Shown: positions 26,758 through 36,060 of the stretch, one piece after another
How positions within the stretch are numbered: the first letter of the stretch is position 1
Layout: each line of letters begins with the position of its first letter
Position numbers and translations under genes: made by a program
The notes under the pieces: model-generated
Told to the model about the DNA's origin: nothing
Database searches by the model: none
What the model saw: only the letters and a program-made list of their open reading frames with translations
NCBI RefSeq assembly: GCF_003001955.1
Contig: NZ_PVNH01000001.1
Span: 434,001 to 498,000, forward strand
Length of the DNA: 64,000 nucleotides
Source: Prauserella shujinwangii
GTDB taxonomy: Bacteria > Actinomycetota > Actinomycetes > Mycobacteriales > Pseudonocardiaceae
Direction: 5' to 3'

Positions 26758-27465
26758 GTGACCCGCGCCCCGCTGACGGTCGCCGCCGCGCAGCCACCCG
26801 GCGCGGGGCACGCCGTGGCGGCCAACGCCGTCGCCCACGCCGATGCGGTGCGGGCGGCGGCCGCGCGGGTGGTGGTGTTCCCGGAGCTGTCGCTGACCGG
26901 GTACGAGCTGGACGCGGAGCCGGTGAGCCCGGACGACCCCCGGCTGGCCCCGCTCGTGGACGCGTGCCGGGACACCGGGACGTGTGCGCTGGCGGGCGCG
27001 CCGGTTTCGGGAGACGGCGGCAGGCCGTCCATCGGGATGCTCGCCGTGGACGGCTCCGGGGCCGCGGTGGTGTACCGCAAGGCGTGGCTCGGCGGCGCGG
27101 AACCGGAACGGTTCGCGCCCGGCCCCGGCCCGGCCGTGCACGAGGTCGGCGGCTGGCGGCTCGGCCTCGCGATCTGCAAGGACACCGGGGTGGACCGGCA
27201 CGCCGCGGACACGGCCGCCCTCGGCATGGACGTCTACGTCGCCGGCGTCGTGGAGGCCGAGGCGGACACGGCGGTCCTCGCGCGGCGGGCCCGGCGGGTG
27301 GCCACCGGGTACGGCGTGGGGGTGGTGCTGGCCAGCTGGGCGGGCCCCACCGGTGGTGGCTTCGACCGGACGGCGGGCCGTTCCGGCATCTGGCGGCCGG
27401 GTGGTGACCTGGCCGCCCGTGCGGGCCGGGAGCCGGGTGCCGTCGTCCGCGCCACGCTGAAGTGA
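26758..27465 (+). CDS. Carbon-nitrogen hydrolase (nitrilase superfamily)
   Basis: 235 aa. The nitrilase triad is visible: Glu in VVVFPELSLTGYELDAEPV (about residue 45), Lys in AAVVYRKAWLGGAEPERF and the nucleophilic Cys in LGLAICKDTGVDRHAA. Enzymes of this fold hydrolyse amides, N-carbamyl groups or nitriles; the short length fits omega-amidase or N-carbamoyl types rather than true nitrilases, but the substrate cannot be named. Directly follows the amino acid exporter, so the two may handle one nitrogen compound. Confidence 0.85.
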   Translation: MTRAPLTVAAAQPPGAGHAVAANAVAHADAVRAAAARVVVFPELSLTGYELDAEPVSPDDPRLAPLVDACRDTGTCALAGAPVSGDGGRPSIGMLAVDGSGAAVVYRKAWLGGAEPERFAPGPGPAVHEVGGWRLGLAICKDTGVDRHAADTAALGMDVYVAGVVEAEADTAVLARRARRVATGYGVGVVLASWAGPTGGGFDRTAGRSGIWRPGGDLAARAGREPGAVVRATLK

Positions 27466-27482
27466 CCCGGTCCCGCCGCCGG

Positions 27483-28220
27483 TCAGCGGGGCACGCCGCG
27501 CGCGGCGCGCAGCCAGGCGAGCAGCGCAGCCCTGCCGAGCGTCTCCCGGTCGGCGCCGACGGCGGCCAGGGTCGTCTCGTGCACGGCGGCCCTGGGCAGT
27601 GCGGCGGCCCACGCGTGCGCGACCGGGGCGGGGTGCACGGGGTCGTCCGCGCAGGCGGCGATGCCGACCGGAACGGCCAGCTGCCGCAGTGCGGCCCGCG
27701 TGGGCGCCGGGTGGCCCGCGGCGGCGCACAGGGCGGCCGCGAGCCCGGTGCCGTGCCGCCGCCACGCGCGGCGCAGTTCGCCGGCCAGCCACGGTGCGAC
27801 CCCCGAGGTGGCCAGTCGCAGGGCCCTGTCCACGCCCTCGCGGGCCACGAGGTCGGCCGACGCGCGCGCGGCGACGGCGGCGGGGGCACCGCCGGCGGGG
27901 CCGTTCCACGCGGGCAGCGCCACCAGCAGGCCCGCGCACCGGTGCGGTGAGCGCACCGCCCACTCGGCGGCGAGGTGGGCGCCCAGGGAGATCCCGCCGA
28001 CCAGCAGCGGCCGTCCCGCCCGCTCGGCGAGCTCGTCGAGCAGGTCCAGCGACCCGCCGGTCACGGCGGCACCCCGGGGCGGCGGGGGCGCGGTCAGCGG
28101 GATTCCCAGCGCGGCCAGCGGGCCCGCGAACGCGGACCGGACGAACACCTCGTCGGACCCCGTTCCGGGCAGGAGCACGGCGCGTTCCGGGCGCACCAGC
28201 GGGCCGCGGCTACGGGTCAC
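27483..28220 (-). CDS. Alpha/beta hydrolase
   Basis: 245 aa from GTG 28220 (VTRSRGPLVRPERAVLLPGT). The nucleophile elbow is GGISLGAHLAAEWA (GxSxG, about residue 90), preceded by the oxyanion strand VLLPGTGSDEVFVRSAF; the late ACADDPVHPAPVAHAW holds a plausible acid and histidine. Substrate unknown. M. tuberculosis carries a comparable protein (Rv2695, from memory) in this position. Its start overlaps the end of the small gene upstream by 11 bp, suggesting co-transcription. Confidence 0.78.
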   Translation of the reverse strand: MTRSRGPLVRPERAVLLPGTGSDEVFVRSAFAGPLAALGIPLTAPPPPRGAAVTGGSLDLLDELAERAGRPLLVGGISLGAHLAAEWAVRSPHRCAGLLVALPAWNGPAGGAPAAVAARASADLVAREGVDRALRLATSGVAPWLAGELRRAWRRHGTGLAAALCAAAGHPAPTRAALRQLAVPVGIAACADDPVHPAPVAHAWAAALPRAAVHETTLAAVGADRETLGRAALLAWLRAARGVPR

Positions 28221-28482
28221 GGTGGAGCCGCCGGTGGCCGACGTGGAGCCGGCGGGACCGAGCCCGCTCGCCGGGGTGGGCGAACATCCCGCGCAGCCGC
28301 TCCCCGGCGGGCACCGGGGCCGTGACCCGCGCCCGCTCGGTCTCGGCGCGGTAGCCGCCGGTGCCGTCGTGCCCGGCGCAGCCGGTGCGGAGTTCGCACC
28401 GGGCGGCGCGGCGGCACCGGCGAGCGAGCGGTGTGGGACGGTGCGGATCGACCGTGTGTGGAACCGTGCCGGAGGCCGCCAT
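28210..28482 (-). CDS. Small hypothetical protein (arginine-rich C-terminus)
   Basis: 90 aa from ATG 28482 with AAAGGTGG 6 nt upstream. Codon third positions are strongly GC-rich throughout. Contains four cysteines and ends ERARSRRLHVGHRRLHRDP; the middle reads GYRAETERARVTAPVPAGER. I do not recognise the family. It overlaps the alpha/beta hydrolase start, which favours a real gene in a two-gene unit. Confidence 0.5.
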   Translation of the reverse strand: MAASGTVPHTVDPHRPTPLARRCRRAARCELRTGCAGHDGTGGYRAETERARVTAPVPAGERLRGMFAHPGERARSRRLHVGHRRLHRDP

Positions 28483-28689
28483 GGAGCACCACCTTTGCCG
28501 AGGTTCGTCGCCGTGGTCAAGATCCGGGATCACGGTGTGGTCACGGGCGCTGCCGCCGCGCCTGGCGGTTGCGGACGTCACGTTGCGATCCTGCCGCAAC
28601 CGGTAGTCCCTCGCGGCGAACGAGCTACGCTGGACCACGCACGGGCCAGAACGAAGTCGGGGTGGCCCCGGAGCACAGGAGCACCGAAT

Positions 28690-29067
28690 ATGCCCGCCAA
28701 AGACGGCGGCTACTTCAGCCGGTTGGTTCGCAAGCTGACCAGTGACGTGGAGGAGCTCGACGCCGACGACCTGTCGGAGAAGTCCGAGGCAGGAGGCGCG
28801 CAGCGCGCGTGCGACTGCCGGTCGGGCGACGAGGTGACCGTGCTCGGCCGGTTGCGCAGCGTGGACCTGTGCCCGGCCAGCGATGTCGCCACGCTGGAGG
28901 CGGCGTTGTTCGACGGGACGGACGAGGTGACGCTCGTCTGGCTCGGCAGGCGCCGCATTCCGGGAATCGAGCCGGGCCGTACCATCAAGGTCCGCGGCCG
29001 GATGGCCGACCGTAACGGTCAGAAGGTGCTGTACAACCCTTACTACGAGCTGCTGCAACCGACCTGA
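28690..29067 (+). CDS. OB-fold nucleic acid binding protein
   Basis: 125 aa. After YFSRLVRKLTSDVEELDADD, an OB-fold follows: GDEVTVLGRLRSVDLCPASD, AALFDGTDEVTLVWLGRR and IPGIEPGRTIKVRGRMADRN, ending NPYYELLQPT. This is the compact stand-alone OB-fold related to the RecG wedge or tRNA anticodon-binding type, found near dut/ceoBC in mycobacteria (Rv2694c, from memory). Probably binds single-stranded DNA or RNA; partner unknown. Followed 24 bp later by the DUF3159 gene in the same direction. Confidence 0.85.
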   Translation: MPAKDGGYFSRLVRKLTSDVEELDADDLSEKSEAGGAQRACDCRSGDEVTVLGRLRSVDLCPASDVATLEAALFDGTDEVTLVWLGRRRIPGIEPGRTIKVRGRMADRNGQKVLYNPYYELLQPT

Positions 29068-29091
29068 GCCCGCGAAGAGTGAAAGCGCACC

Positions 29092-29862
29092 GTGACTGAT
29101 TCCCACCGGCCCGACCAGCCCGAACCCACCGCCGCGGCGCCCGAGGGCGCGGACGGCGCCGAGGAGCGGCCCGCCGGTGAGGAGCGGCAGCCGACCCTGC
29201 TCGAACAGATGGGCGGGGTGTCGGGGCTGTTCTACTCCTCGGTGCCGGTGATCGTGTTCGTGCTGGCCAACGCGGTGTTCGGGCTGCAGGTGGGCATCTG
29301 GAGCGCGGTGGGCAGCGCGGTCGCGATCACGGTGCTGCGGATCGTCCGCAAGGAGCCGCTGCAGCCGGCGATCTCGGGGTTCTTCGGGGTGGCCATCGCG
29401 GCGTTCCTCGCCTACCGGACGGGCACCGCCAAGGGCTTCTTCCTGTTCGGCATCTGGGCGAGCCTGGTGTACTGCGCGGCCTTCCTGCTGTCGATCGTGG
29501 TGCGCTGGCCGCTCGCCGGGGTCGTGTGGAACCTGCTCAACGGCACGGGCACGGCCTGGCGCAGGGACAAGCCGTCCCGCTTCGGCTACGACGTGGCGAC
29601 CCTGGCGCTGGCGGCCGTGTTCGCCGCGCGGTTCGTCGTGCAGCGGTGGCTGTACGACGAGGACCTCACCGGCTGGCTGGCGTTCGCCAAGATCGCCATG
29701 GGCTACCCGCTCTACGGGCTGGCGCTGCTCGTCGTCGTGTGGGCGGTGCGCCGCTCGGACCGGCGGCTCAAGGAACTCAGCGAGGCGGAGCGCGCCGAGG
29801 AGGAGCGGACCGAGGAACGCCTGCGCCTGAAGTACGGCCAGGCCCCGCCGCAGGAGGCCTGA
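29092..29862 (+). CDS. DUF3159 membrane protein
   Basis: 256 aa from GTG 29092. A charged Ala/Glu-rich N-terminus (to about residue 35) leads into TLLEQMGGVSGLFYSSVPVI and about six membrane segments including FGLQVGIWSAVGSAVAITVL, FFGVAIAAFLAYRTG and GYPLYGLALLVVVWAV. The loop WNLLNGTGTAWRRDK is typical of DUF3159, a family resembling intracellular septation protein A in topology but of unproven function. Cytoplasmic tail acidic and helical. Convergent with the TrkA gene, only 7 bp apart; CTGACCG-G-CGGTCAG spans that gap. Confidence 0.88.
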   Translation: MTDSHRPDQPEPTAAAPEGADGAEERPAGEERQPTLLEQMGGVSGLFYSSVPVIVFVLANAVFGLQVGIWSAVGSAVAITVLRIVRKEPLQPAISGFFGVAIAAFLAYRTGTAKGFFLFGIWASLVYCAAFLLSIVVRWPLAGVVWNLLNGTGTAWRRDKPSRFGYDVATLALAAVFAARFVVQRWLYDEDLTGWLAFAKIAMGYPLYGLALLVVVWAVRRSDRRLKELSEAERAEEERTEERLRLKYGQAPPQEA

Positions 29863-29869
29863 CCGGCGG

Positions 29870-30526
29870 TCAGCGGCCCAGCGCCGAGCGGATCTCCGGT
29901 TCCACGTCGCTCGGCGAGACGAACAGCAGCTCGTCGCCGGGCTCGAGCGGGTCGTCCGGCTGCGGCACGATCACCCGGTCGCCGCGCAGGATCGTCACCA
30001 GCGCCGCGTCCCGGGGCAGGGCGAGGTCGCGCACCGCCTTGCCGGCCAGCGGCGTGTCGGCGGGCAGCGTGAGCTCCACCAGGTTGGCCTGGCTCTGCCG
30101 GAACGTCATCAGCCGCACCAGGTCGCCGACGCTGACCGCCTCCTCCACCATGGCCGCCAGCATGCGCGGGGTGGACACGGCGACGTCCACCCCCCAGCTC
30201 TCGTTGAACAGCCACTCGTTGGCCGGGTTGTTGACCCTGGCCACGACGCGGCGCACGGCGAACTCGGTCTTCGCGAGCAGCGACACGACGAGGTTGACCT
30301 TGTCGTCGCCGGTCGCCGCGATCACCACGTCGCACAGTTCGATCCCGGAGTCCTCGAGCGTGGACACCTCGCACGCGTCGCCGAGCACCCAGTCGGCCCG
30401 CTCCACGGTCTCGGGGACGAACTGCTCGCTCTGCCGCTCGATGAGCATCACCGTGTGCCCGGCGTCGATCAGCTCCGTCGCGATGGAGCGCCCCACGGCG
30501 CCCGCTCCCGCGATCGCGACCCGCAT
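29870..30526 (-). CDS. TrkA family potassium uptake regulator (CeoC-like)
   Basis: 218 aa. TrkA_N Rossmann domain (VAIAGAGAVGRSIATELIDA; acidic end of strand 2 at LIERQ) and a C-terminal TrkA_C domain from about residue 135 (LPADTPLAGKAVRDLALPRD). Binds NAD(H) and ATP and gates a potassium channel or transporter at the membrane. ATG 30526 follows GAGGAGGAG and overlaps the stop of the other Trk gene by one base (TGATG). The pair corresponds to ceoB/ceoC (Rv2691/Rv2692). No Trk membrane subunit is in the window. Confidence 0.9.
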   Translation of the reverse strand: MRVAIAGAGAVGRSIATELIDAGHTVMLIERQSEQFVPETVERADWVLGDACEVSTLEDSGIELCDVVIAATGDDKVNLVVSLLAKTEFAVRRVVARVNNPANEWLFNESWGVDVAVSTPRMLAAMVEEAVSVGDLVRLMTFRQSQANLVELTLPADTPLAGKAVRDLALPRDAALVTILRGDRVIVPQPDDPLEPGDELLFVSPSDVEPEIRSALGR

Positions 30527-31191
30527 CAGCTCTCCTCCTCGGGTGGCCGCGCGGCCACGCTGGTGACGTCGGTGACCGTGCCGGACTTCGCGGCGGCGTA
30601 CACCACGTCGTCGGCCTGCAGCACGGTCTTGGGCTCGGGCAGGACACCGGTGCCGAACCGCATGACGAACGCGACCCGGCAGCCCGCCGCCTCCTCCAGG
30701 TCCCGGATCGAGCGGCCCACCCAGGCCTCGTGCACCGGCAGCTGCAGCAGCGCCATCGTCCCGGAGGGGTCGCGCCACGAGGTCGCGACGCCCTCCGGGA
30801 GCAGTGTGCGCAGGAAACGGTCCGTCGTCCAGGGCACGGTGGCGACGGTCGGGATGCCCAGCCGCTCGTACACGGCGGCGCGCTTGGGGTCGTAGATACG
30901 GGCCACGACGTGCTCGACACCGAACGTCTCCCGCGCCACCCGCGCGGAGATGATGTTCGAGTTGTCGCCGTTGGACACCGCGGCGAACGCGCCCGCGCGC
31001 TCGACTCCCGCCTCGATCAGCACCTGCCGGTCGAAGCCCATCCCGACCACCTGCTCGCCGTGGAAGTCGCCGCCCAGCCTGCGGAACGCGTCCCGCGATC
31101 TGTCGACGACCGCGACGCTGTGGCCGAGCCTTTCCAGAGCAGCGGCCAGGGACGCGCCCACCCGGCCGCATCCCATGATCACCACGTGCAC
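30526..31191 (-). CDS. TrkA family potassium uptake regulator (CeoB-like)
   Basis: 221 aa. N-terminal Rossmann domain VVIMGCGRVGASLAAALERL with VAVVDRSRDAFRRLG, then a TrkA_C domain from about residue 140 (LQLPVHEAWVGRSIRDLEEA). First gene of the two-gene unit with the CeoC-like protein; the two probably form a hetero-octameric ring that senses nucleotides and controls potassium flux. The start at GTG 31191 is preceded by GGAGG. Same order as ceoB-ceoC in M. tuberculosis. Confidence 0.9.
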   Translation of the reverse strand: MHVVIMGCGRVGASLAAALERLGHSVAVVDRSRDAFRRLGGDFHGEQVVGMGFDRQVLIEAGVERAGAFAAVSNGDNSNIISARVARETFGVEHVVARIYDPKRAAVYERLGIPTVATVPWTTDRFLRTLLPEGVATSWRDPSGTMALLQLPVHEAWVGRSIRDLEEAAGCRVAFVMRFGTGVLPEPKTVLQADDVVYAAAKSGTVTDVTSVAARPPEEES

Positions 31192-32040
31192 GGCTGTGCC
31201 TCCTCGAACTTCCGCCTGTCGCCGGCGCCAGCGGAGAACCTACCTCCGGCGCGGGAACCTCAGGTGCCGAGGTCGCGGTTGGCGAACCGCGCCGCGCCCG
31301 CCGCCAGCGGCACCAGCGACGCGCCGAGCAGGATGCCCGCGTCGGCCCACTGGAAACCGGTGCGCAGTGGCTCGCCGCCGAGGTAGTGGTGGAACGGCGA
31401 GAGGTGGCGCAGCCAGTCCGCGCCCAGCTGGCCGGAGAACCGGTCGAACACGTACGTGACCACGGCGACGGCCGCGGTGCCCGCGAGCACGGGCGTGCGG
31501 CGGCCCAGTGCGCCGCCCAGTCCGACGGCGAGCGCGCCGAAGCAGCAGCCGAGCAGGGCCAGGTTGAGGCACTGGGCGGCGAACTCGGCGACGCTCACCG
31601 ACTCCAGCTCCGCCGCGCCGCGGACGGCCAGCATCGCGAGGAACACCGTGGCCGCGATGACGGCGGTGCCCGTGGCGAGTGCCGCGAACCGCTGGCCGAG
31701 CAGCCGCGTCCGGGCGACGGGGTGCGCCAGCGGCACGTCGAGCAGCCCGTCCTCCTCGTCGCCCGCGATGGCACGGGTGCCGGTGGCGATGGCGTAGACC
31801 ACCATCAGCAGGGGCAGGAGGAGCCCGAAGATGCTGGAGCCGAGATAGCCCGCCGCGGAGCTGAGGTCGTCGAGCCGGAACGCGTCGCGCAGGGGTCCGG
31901 GGAAGTCGGCCATCATGTCGGCCATCGCCCCGTCGGCGAGCTGCGGGTAGAACGACGCGTACAGGGCGCCGAGCGCGGCGGTGGCGGCCGCCCAGGCGGG
32001 CAGCGACCGGCGCTGGTCGCGCACGGCGCGGGCGAAGATC

Positions 32041-32964
<924 letters not shown>

Positions 32965-32971
32965 GCCGGTG

Positions 32972-33014
32972 ACTATATCCAGTTTTCTGAAATTTCCGAA
33001 CACTCGCAAGTGTT
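32972..33014. promoter_or_regulatory. Divergent control region of the ABC exporter and its regulator
   Basis: AACACT (32999-33004), CGCA, AGTGTT (33009-33014) is a perfect inverted repeat between the two starts. On the minus strand TATAGT (32977-32972) serves the ATPase gene; on the plus strand TAGGAT (33014-33019) could serve the regulator. The palindrome touches the latter, so binding should repress the regulator itself. Confidence 0.55.
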
Positions 33015-33049
33015 AGGATACCGTCAAGACCTTCGACGCAGGGAGGAGC

Positions 33050-33514
33050 ATGGCCGGGCCGATGGACGCCGCCGAGCGCATGGCGCTGACCCTGACCCGC
33101 AACGGCATGCAGCGGATGACCGCCCGGGTGCTGTGCGCGTTGCTGTTCGCCGACCAGGAGACCATCACCGCGGGCGAGATCGCGGAACGGCTCGGCGTGA
33201 GCGCCGGCTCGGTGTCCGGAGCGCTCAAGATGCTGCAGCCGGTCGGCCTGATCGAGCGCGTGCCCGTTCCCGGGAGCAGACGCGAGCATTACCGGTTCCC
33301 CGACGACGGCTGGCCCACGCTGATGTCCGCGCAGAACGAGGTGGTCGGCGCGATGCTCAGGGCGGCGGAGGAGGGCGTCGAGAGCACCGGTGAGGACAGC
33401 GTCGCGGGCCGCAGGCTGGCCGAGATGCGCGACTTCTACCGCTACCTGCTGCGGGAGCTGCCCCGGCTGATGGACGTGTGGCGGGCCGAGCGTGGCCTGC
33501 CGAGGGAGGAGTGA
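33050..33514 (+). CDS. GbsR/MarR family transcriptional regulator
   Basis: 154 aa. Winged helix at about residues 38-75: ETITAGEIAERLGVSAGSVSGALKML (recognition helix SAGSVSGALKM) with a wing at ERVPVPGSRREHYRF. The C-terminal helices (FYRYLLRELPRLMDVW) would dimerise. Strong ribosome site GGGAGGAG before ATG 33050. Divergent from the ABC exporter with the palindrome between, the usual layout of a local repressor released by the exporter's substrate. The next gene overlaps by 4 nt. Confidence 0.88.
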   Translation: MAGPMDAAERMALTLTRNGMQRMTARVLCALLFADQETITAGEIAERLGVSAGSVSGALKMLQPVGLIERVPVPGSRREHYRFPDDGWPTLMSAQNEVVGAMLRAAEEGVESTGEDSVAGRRLAEMRDFYRYLLRELPRLMDVWRAERGLPREE

Positions 33515-33981
33515 CCGCGGTCATGGCCGAAACAGCGGAAACAACCGGCACCGCCGGTACCATCGCCACCCTGCGGCGCGCCGTGTTCGCGCGCCACTCC
33601 CACCCGTGGAGCGCGTGGACGCGCTGGCTGAGCGCCCCCCTCGCGCTGGTTCCCGTGTGGACCCGGCGGCGGGGGCACGCCGTCGCCTTCGCCGCGTGGA
33701 TGGTCGTCAACCCGGTGCTCTTCCCCCGGCCGCGCACCCAGGACGCCTGGGCCACCCGGGCCATGCTCGGCGAGGAGCTGTGGATCACCGAGCGGCCGCG
33801 CGACGCCGCGCTGGCCGTGAACGCCGCCGCGACCGCCGCGATGCTCGCCGCCCTGGTCGCGGCCCGGCGCAGGCGCGCCGTGCCGGCGGCCGTGGCGACC
33901 GCGGCACAGCTGGGGCTGACGATGGTCTACTGGGAGCTCATGGTGCGCTACCACGCCACCGCGCCGGGGCGGCAGCGGTGA
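33511..33981 (+). CDS. DUF6653-like membrane protein
   Basis: 156 aa from GTG 33511, which overlaps the regulator stop (GTGA); ATG 33523 is possible. FARHSHPWSAWTRWLSAPLA followed by MVVNPVLFPRPRTQDAWATR matches DUF6653-type proteins as I remember them. Two to four hydrophobic segments, the last ending VYWELMVRYHATAPGRQR. Function unknown. Coupling to the GbsR/MarR regulator suggests a role in the same response as the exporter. Confidence 0.68.
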   Translation: MTAVMAETAETTGTAGTIATLRRAVFARHSHPWSAWTRWLSAPLALVPVWTRRRGHAVAFAAWMVVNPVLFPRPRTQDAWATRAMLGEELWITERPRDAALAVNAAATAAMLAALVAARRRRAVPAAVATAAQLGLTMVYWELMVRYHATAPGRQR

Positions 33982-34029
33982 TCGCCGCCGTCTCGTAACG
34001 GCACCGGACCGGCGGATTACGCTCTCGCC

Positions 34030-36060
34030 GTGTCCAAGTTCGCCACAGTGGCCAAGCGGCTGGTGCTGGGCAGGCCGTTCCGCAGCGACCGCCTCGCGCA
34101 CACGCTGCTGCCCAAGCGGATCGCGCTGCCCGTGTTCGCGTCCGACCCGATGTCGAGCGTGGCGTACGCGCCCGAGGAGATCCTCCTCATGCTCTCGGTC
34201 GCGGGCGCCTCGGCCTACGTCTACAGCCCGTGGATCGGCCTCGTCGTCGCGCTGGTGATGGTGGCGGTCGTCGCCTCCTACCGGCAGAACGTGCGCGCCT
34301 ACACCTCCGGTGGCGGCGACTACGAGGTGGCGACCGTCAACCACGGCCGGCGCTGGGGGCTGATGGTCGGCAGCGCGCTGCTGGTGGACTACATCCTCAC
34401 GGTCGCCGTGTCGATCGCCTCGGCGGCGGCCAACATCGGCTCCGCCATCCCGTTCGTCGCCACCCACAAGGTGGCGTTCGCCGTGCTGGCGATCGTGCTG
34501 CTGACCGCGATGAACCTGCGGGGCGTGCGCGAGTCGGGCACGGCGTTCGCCATCCCGTCGTACGCGTTCGTCGCCGGCATCCTGGGCATGATCGTCTGGG
34601 GCGGCATCCAGGTGTTCGCCCTCGGCGAGGAGGTCCGGGCCGAGAGCGCCGACCTGGAGCTGGCGGCGGAGGAGCACCACCTGGCCGGGTTCGCCTTCGC
34701 CTTCCTCATCCTGCGCGCCTTCTCCTCGGGCAGCGCGGCGCTCACCGGCGTCGAGGCGATCGCCAACGGCGTGCCCGCGTTCCGCAAGCCGAAGGGCCGC
34801 AACGCCGCGGCCACCCTGCTGCTGATGGGCACGCTCGCCATCACGATGTTCCTGGGGCTGCTGTTCCTCGCGCGCGTGACCGGCGTGGTCCTGGCCGAGC
34901 ACCCGGAGGAGCAGCTGCTCAACGCGCCCGAGGGCTACGAGCAGAAGACCCTGGTGGCGCAGCTGGCCAACGCGGTCTTCGCCGGGTTCCCGCCCGCCAC
35001 CTGGTACGTGATCTTCTTCACCGGCCTCATCCTGGTGCTCGCGGCCAACACGGCGTTCAACGGCTTCCCCGTGCTGGGCTCGATCCTTGCGCAGGACCGG
35101 TACCTGCCGCGCCAGCTGCACACGCGCGGCGACCGGCTGGCGTTCAGCAACGGCATCCTGTTCCTCGCCGGGTTCGCGATCGTGCTGGTCGTCGTGTTCG
35201 AGGCCGAGGTGACCCAGCTGATCCAGCTCTACATCGTCGGGGTGTTCGTGTCGTTCGTGCTCAGCCAGAGCGGCATGATCCGGCACTGGAACCGGTTGCT
35301 GCGCACGGAGACCGACCCGGCCGCGCGGCACCGGATGCGCCGGGCCCAGGCGATCAACTCGTTCGGCCTGTTCATGACCGCGTCGGTGCTGGTGGTGATC
35401 CTCGTCACCAAGTTCCTCGCGGGGGCGTGGATCTCGATCGTGTCGATGGCGGCGATCTACTGGCTCATGACGGCCATCCGCAGGCACTACGACCGGGTGG
35501 CCGAGGAGCTCAGGGAACACGAGGGCAAGCCCACGACGCTGCCCGCCCGCAACCACGCGATCGTGCTGGTCTCGCAGCTGCACCAGCCGACGCTGCGGGC
35601 GCTGGCCTACGCCAAGGCGACCCGGCCCGACGTGCTGGAGGCCGTCACCGTCAACGTGGACGAGGTGGACACCAAGAAGCTCGTCGACGAGTGGCAGCGG
35701 CACGGGTTCTCCATCCCGCTGAAGGTCGTCGAGTCGCCGTACCGGGAGATCACCCGGCCGGTGCTCGACTACGTCCGGCGGATCCGCGGCGACCACCCGC
35801 GCAACGTCGTCACCGTGTTCATCCCCGAGTACGTGGTGGGCCGCTGGTGGGAGCAGCTGCTGCACAACCAGAGCGCGCTGCGGCTCAAGGGCAGGCTGCT
35901 GTTCCAGACCGGGGTGATGGTGACGAGCGTGCCGTGGCAGCTGGAGTCGTCGAAGCGGGCGTCGCGGCGGGCCGACCGGACGCGGCCGGTGGCGGGCGAC
36001 GTCCGGCGCGGGCTGCACGGCGAGTCACCCGGCGAGCGAGAGCGGGAGGTGCGCCGGTGA
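34030..36060 (+). CDS. APC family permease with cytoplasmic C-terminal domain
   Basis: 676 aa from GTG 34030. Twelve membrane segments occupy about residues 25-480, starting with ALPVFASDPMSSVAYAPEEI and including YTSGGGDYEVATVNHGRRWG, an APC/KUP-like pattern. The last 190 residues form a soluble domain (NHAIVLVSQLHQPTLRALAY through VPWQLESSKRASRR) resembling a universal-stress fold. Equivalent to Rv2690c in M. tuberculosis, likewise next to the RNA methyltransferase. Substrate not shown; amino acid or potassium transport are both conceivable. The next gene overlaps by 4 nt. Confidence 0.85.
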   Translation: MSKFATVAKRLVLGRPFRSDRLAHTLLPKRIALPVFASDPMSSVAYAPEEILLMLSVAGASAYVYSPWIGLVVALVMVAVVASYRQNVRAYTSGGGDYEVATVNHGRRWGLMVGSALLVDYILTVAVSIASAAANIGSAIPFVATHKVAFAVLAIVLLTAMNLRGVRESGTAFAIPSYAFVAGILGMIVWGGIQVFALGEEVRAESADLELAAEEHHLAGFAFAFLILRAFSSGSAALTGVEAIANGVPAFRKPKGRNAAATLLLMGTLAITMFLGLLFLARVTGVVLAEHPEEQLLNAPEGYEQKTLVAQLANAVFAGFPPATWYVIFFTGLILVLAANTAFNGFPVLGSILAQDRYLPRQLHTRGDRLAFSNGILFLAGFAIVLVVVFEAEVTQLIQLYIVGVFVSFVLSQSGMIRHWNRLLRTETDPAARHRMRRAQAINSFGLFMTASVLVVILVTKFLAGAWISIVSMAAIYWLMTAIRRHYDRVAEELREHEGKPTTLPARNHAIVLVSQLHQPTLRALAYAKATRPDVLEAVTVNVDEVDTKKLVDEWQRHGFSIPLKVVESPYREITRPVLDYVRRIRGDHPRNVVTVFIPEYVVGRWWEQLLHNQSALRLKGRLLFQTGVMVTSVPWQLESSKRASRRADRTRPVAGDVRRGLHGESPGEREREVRR

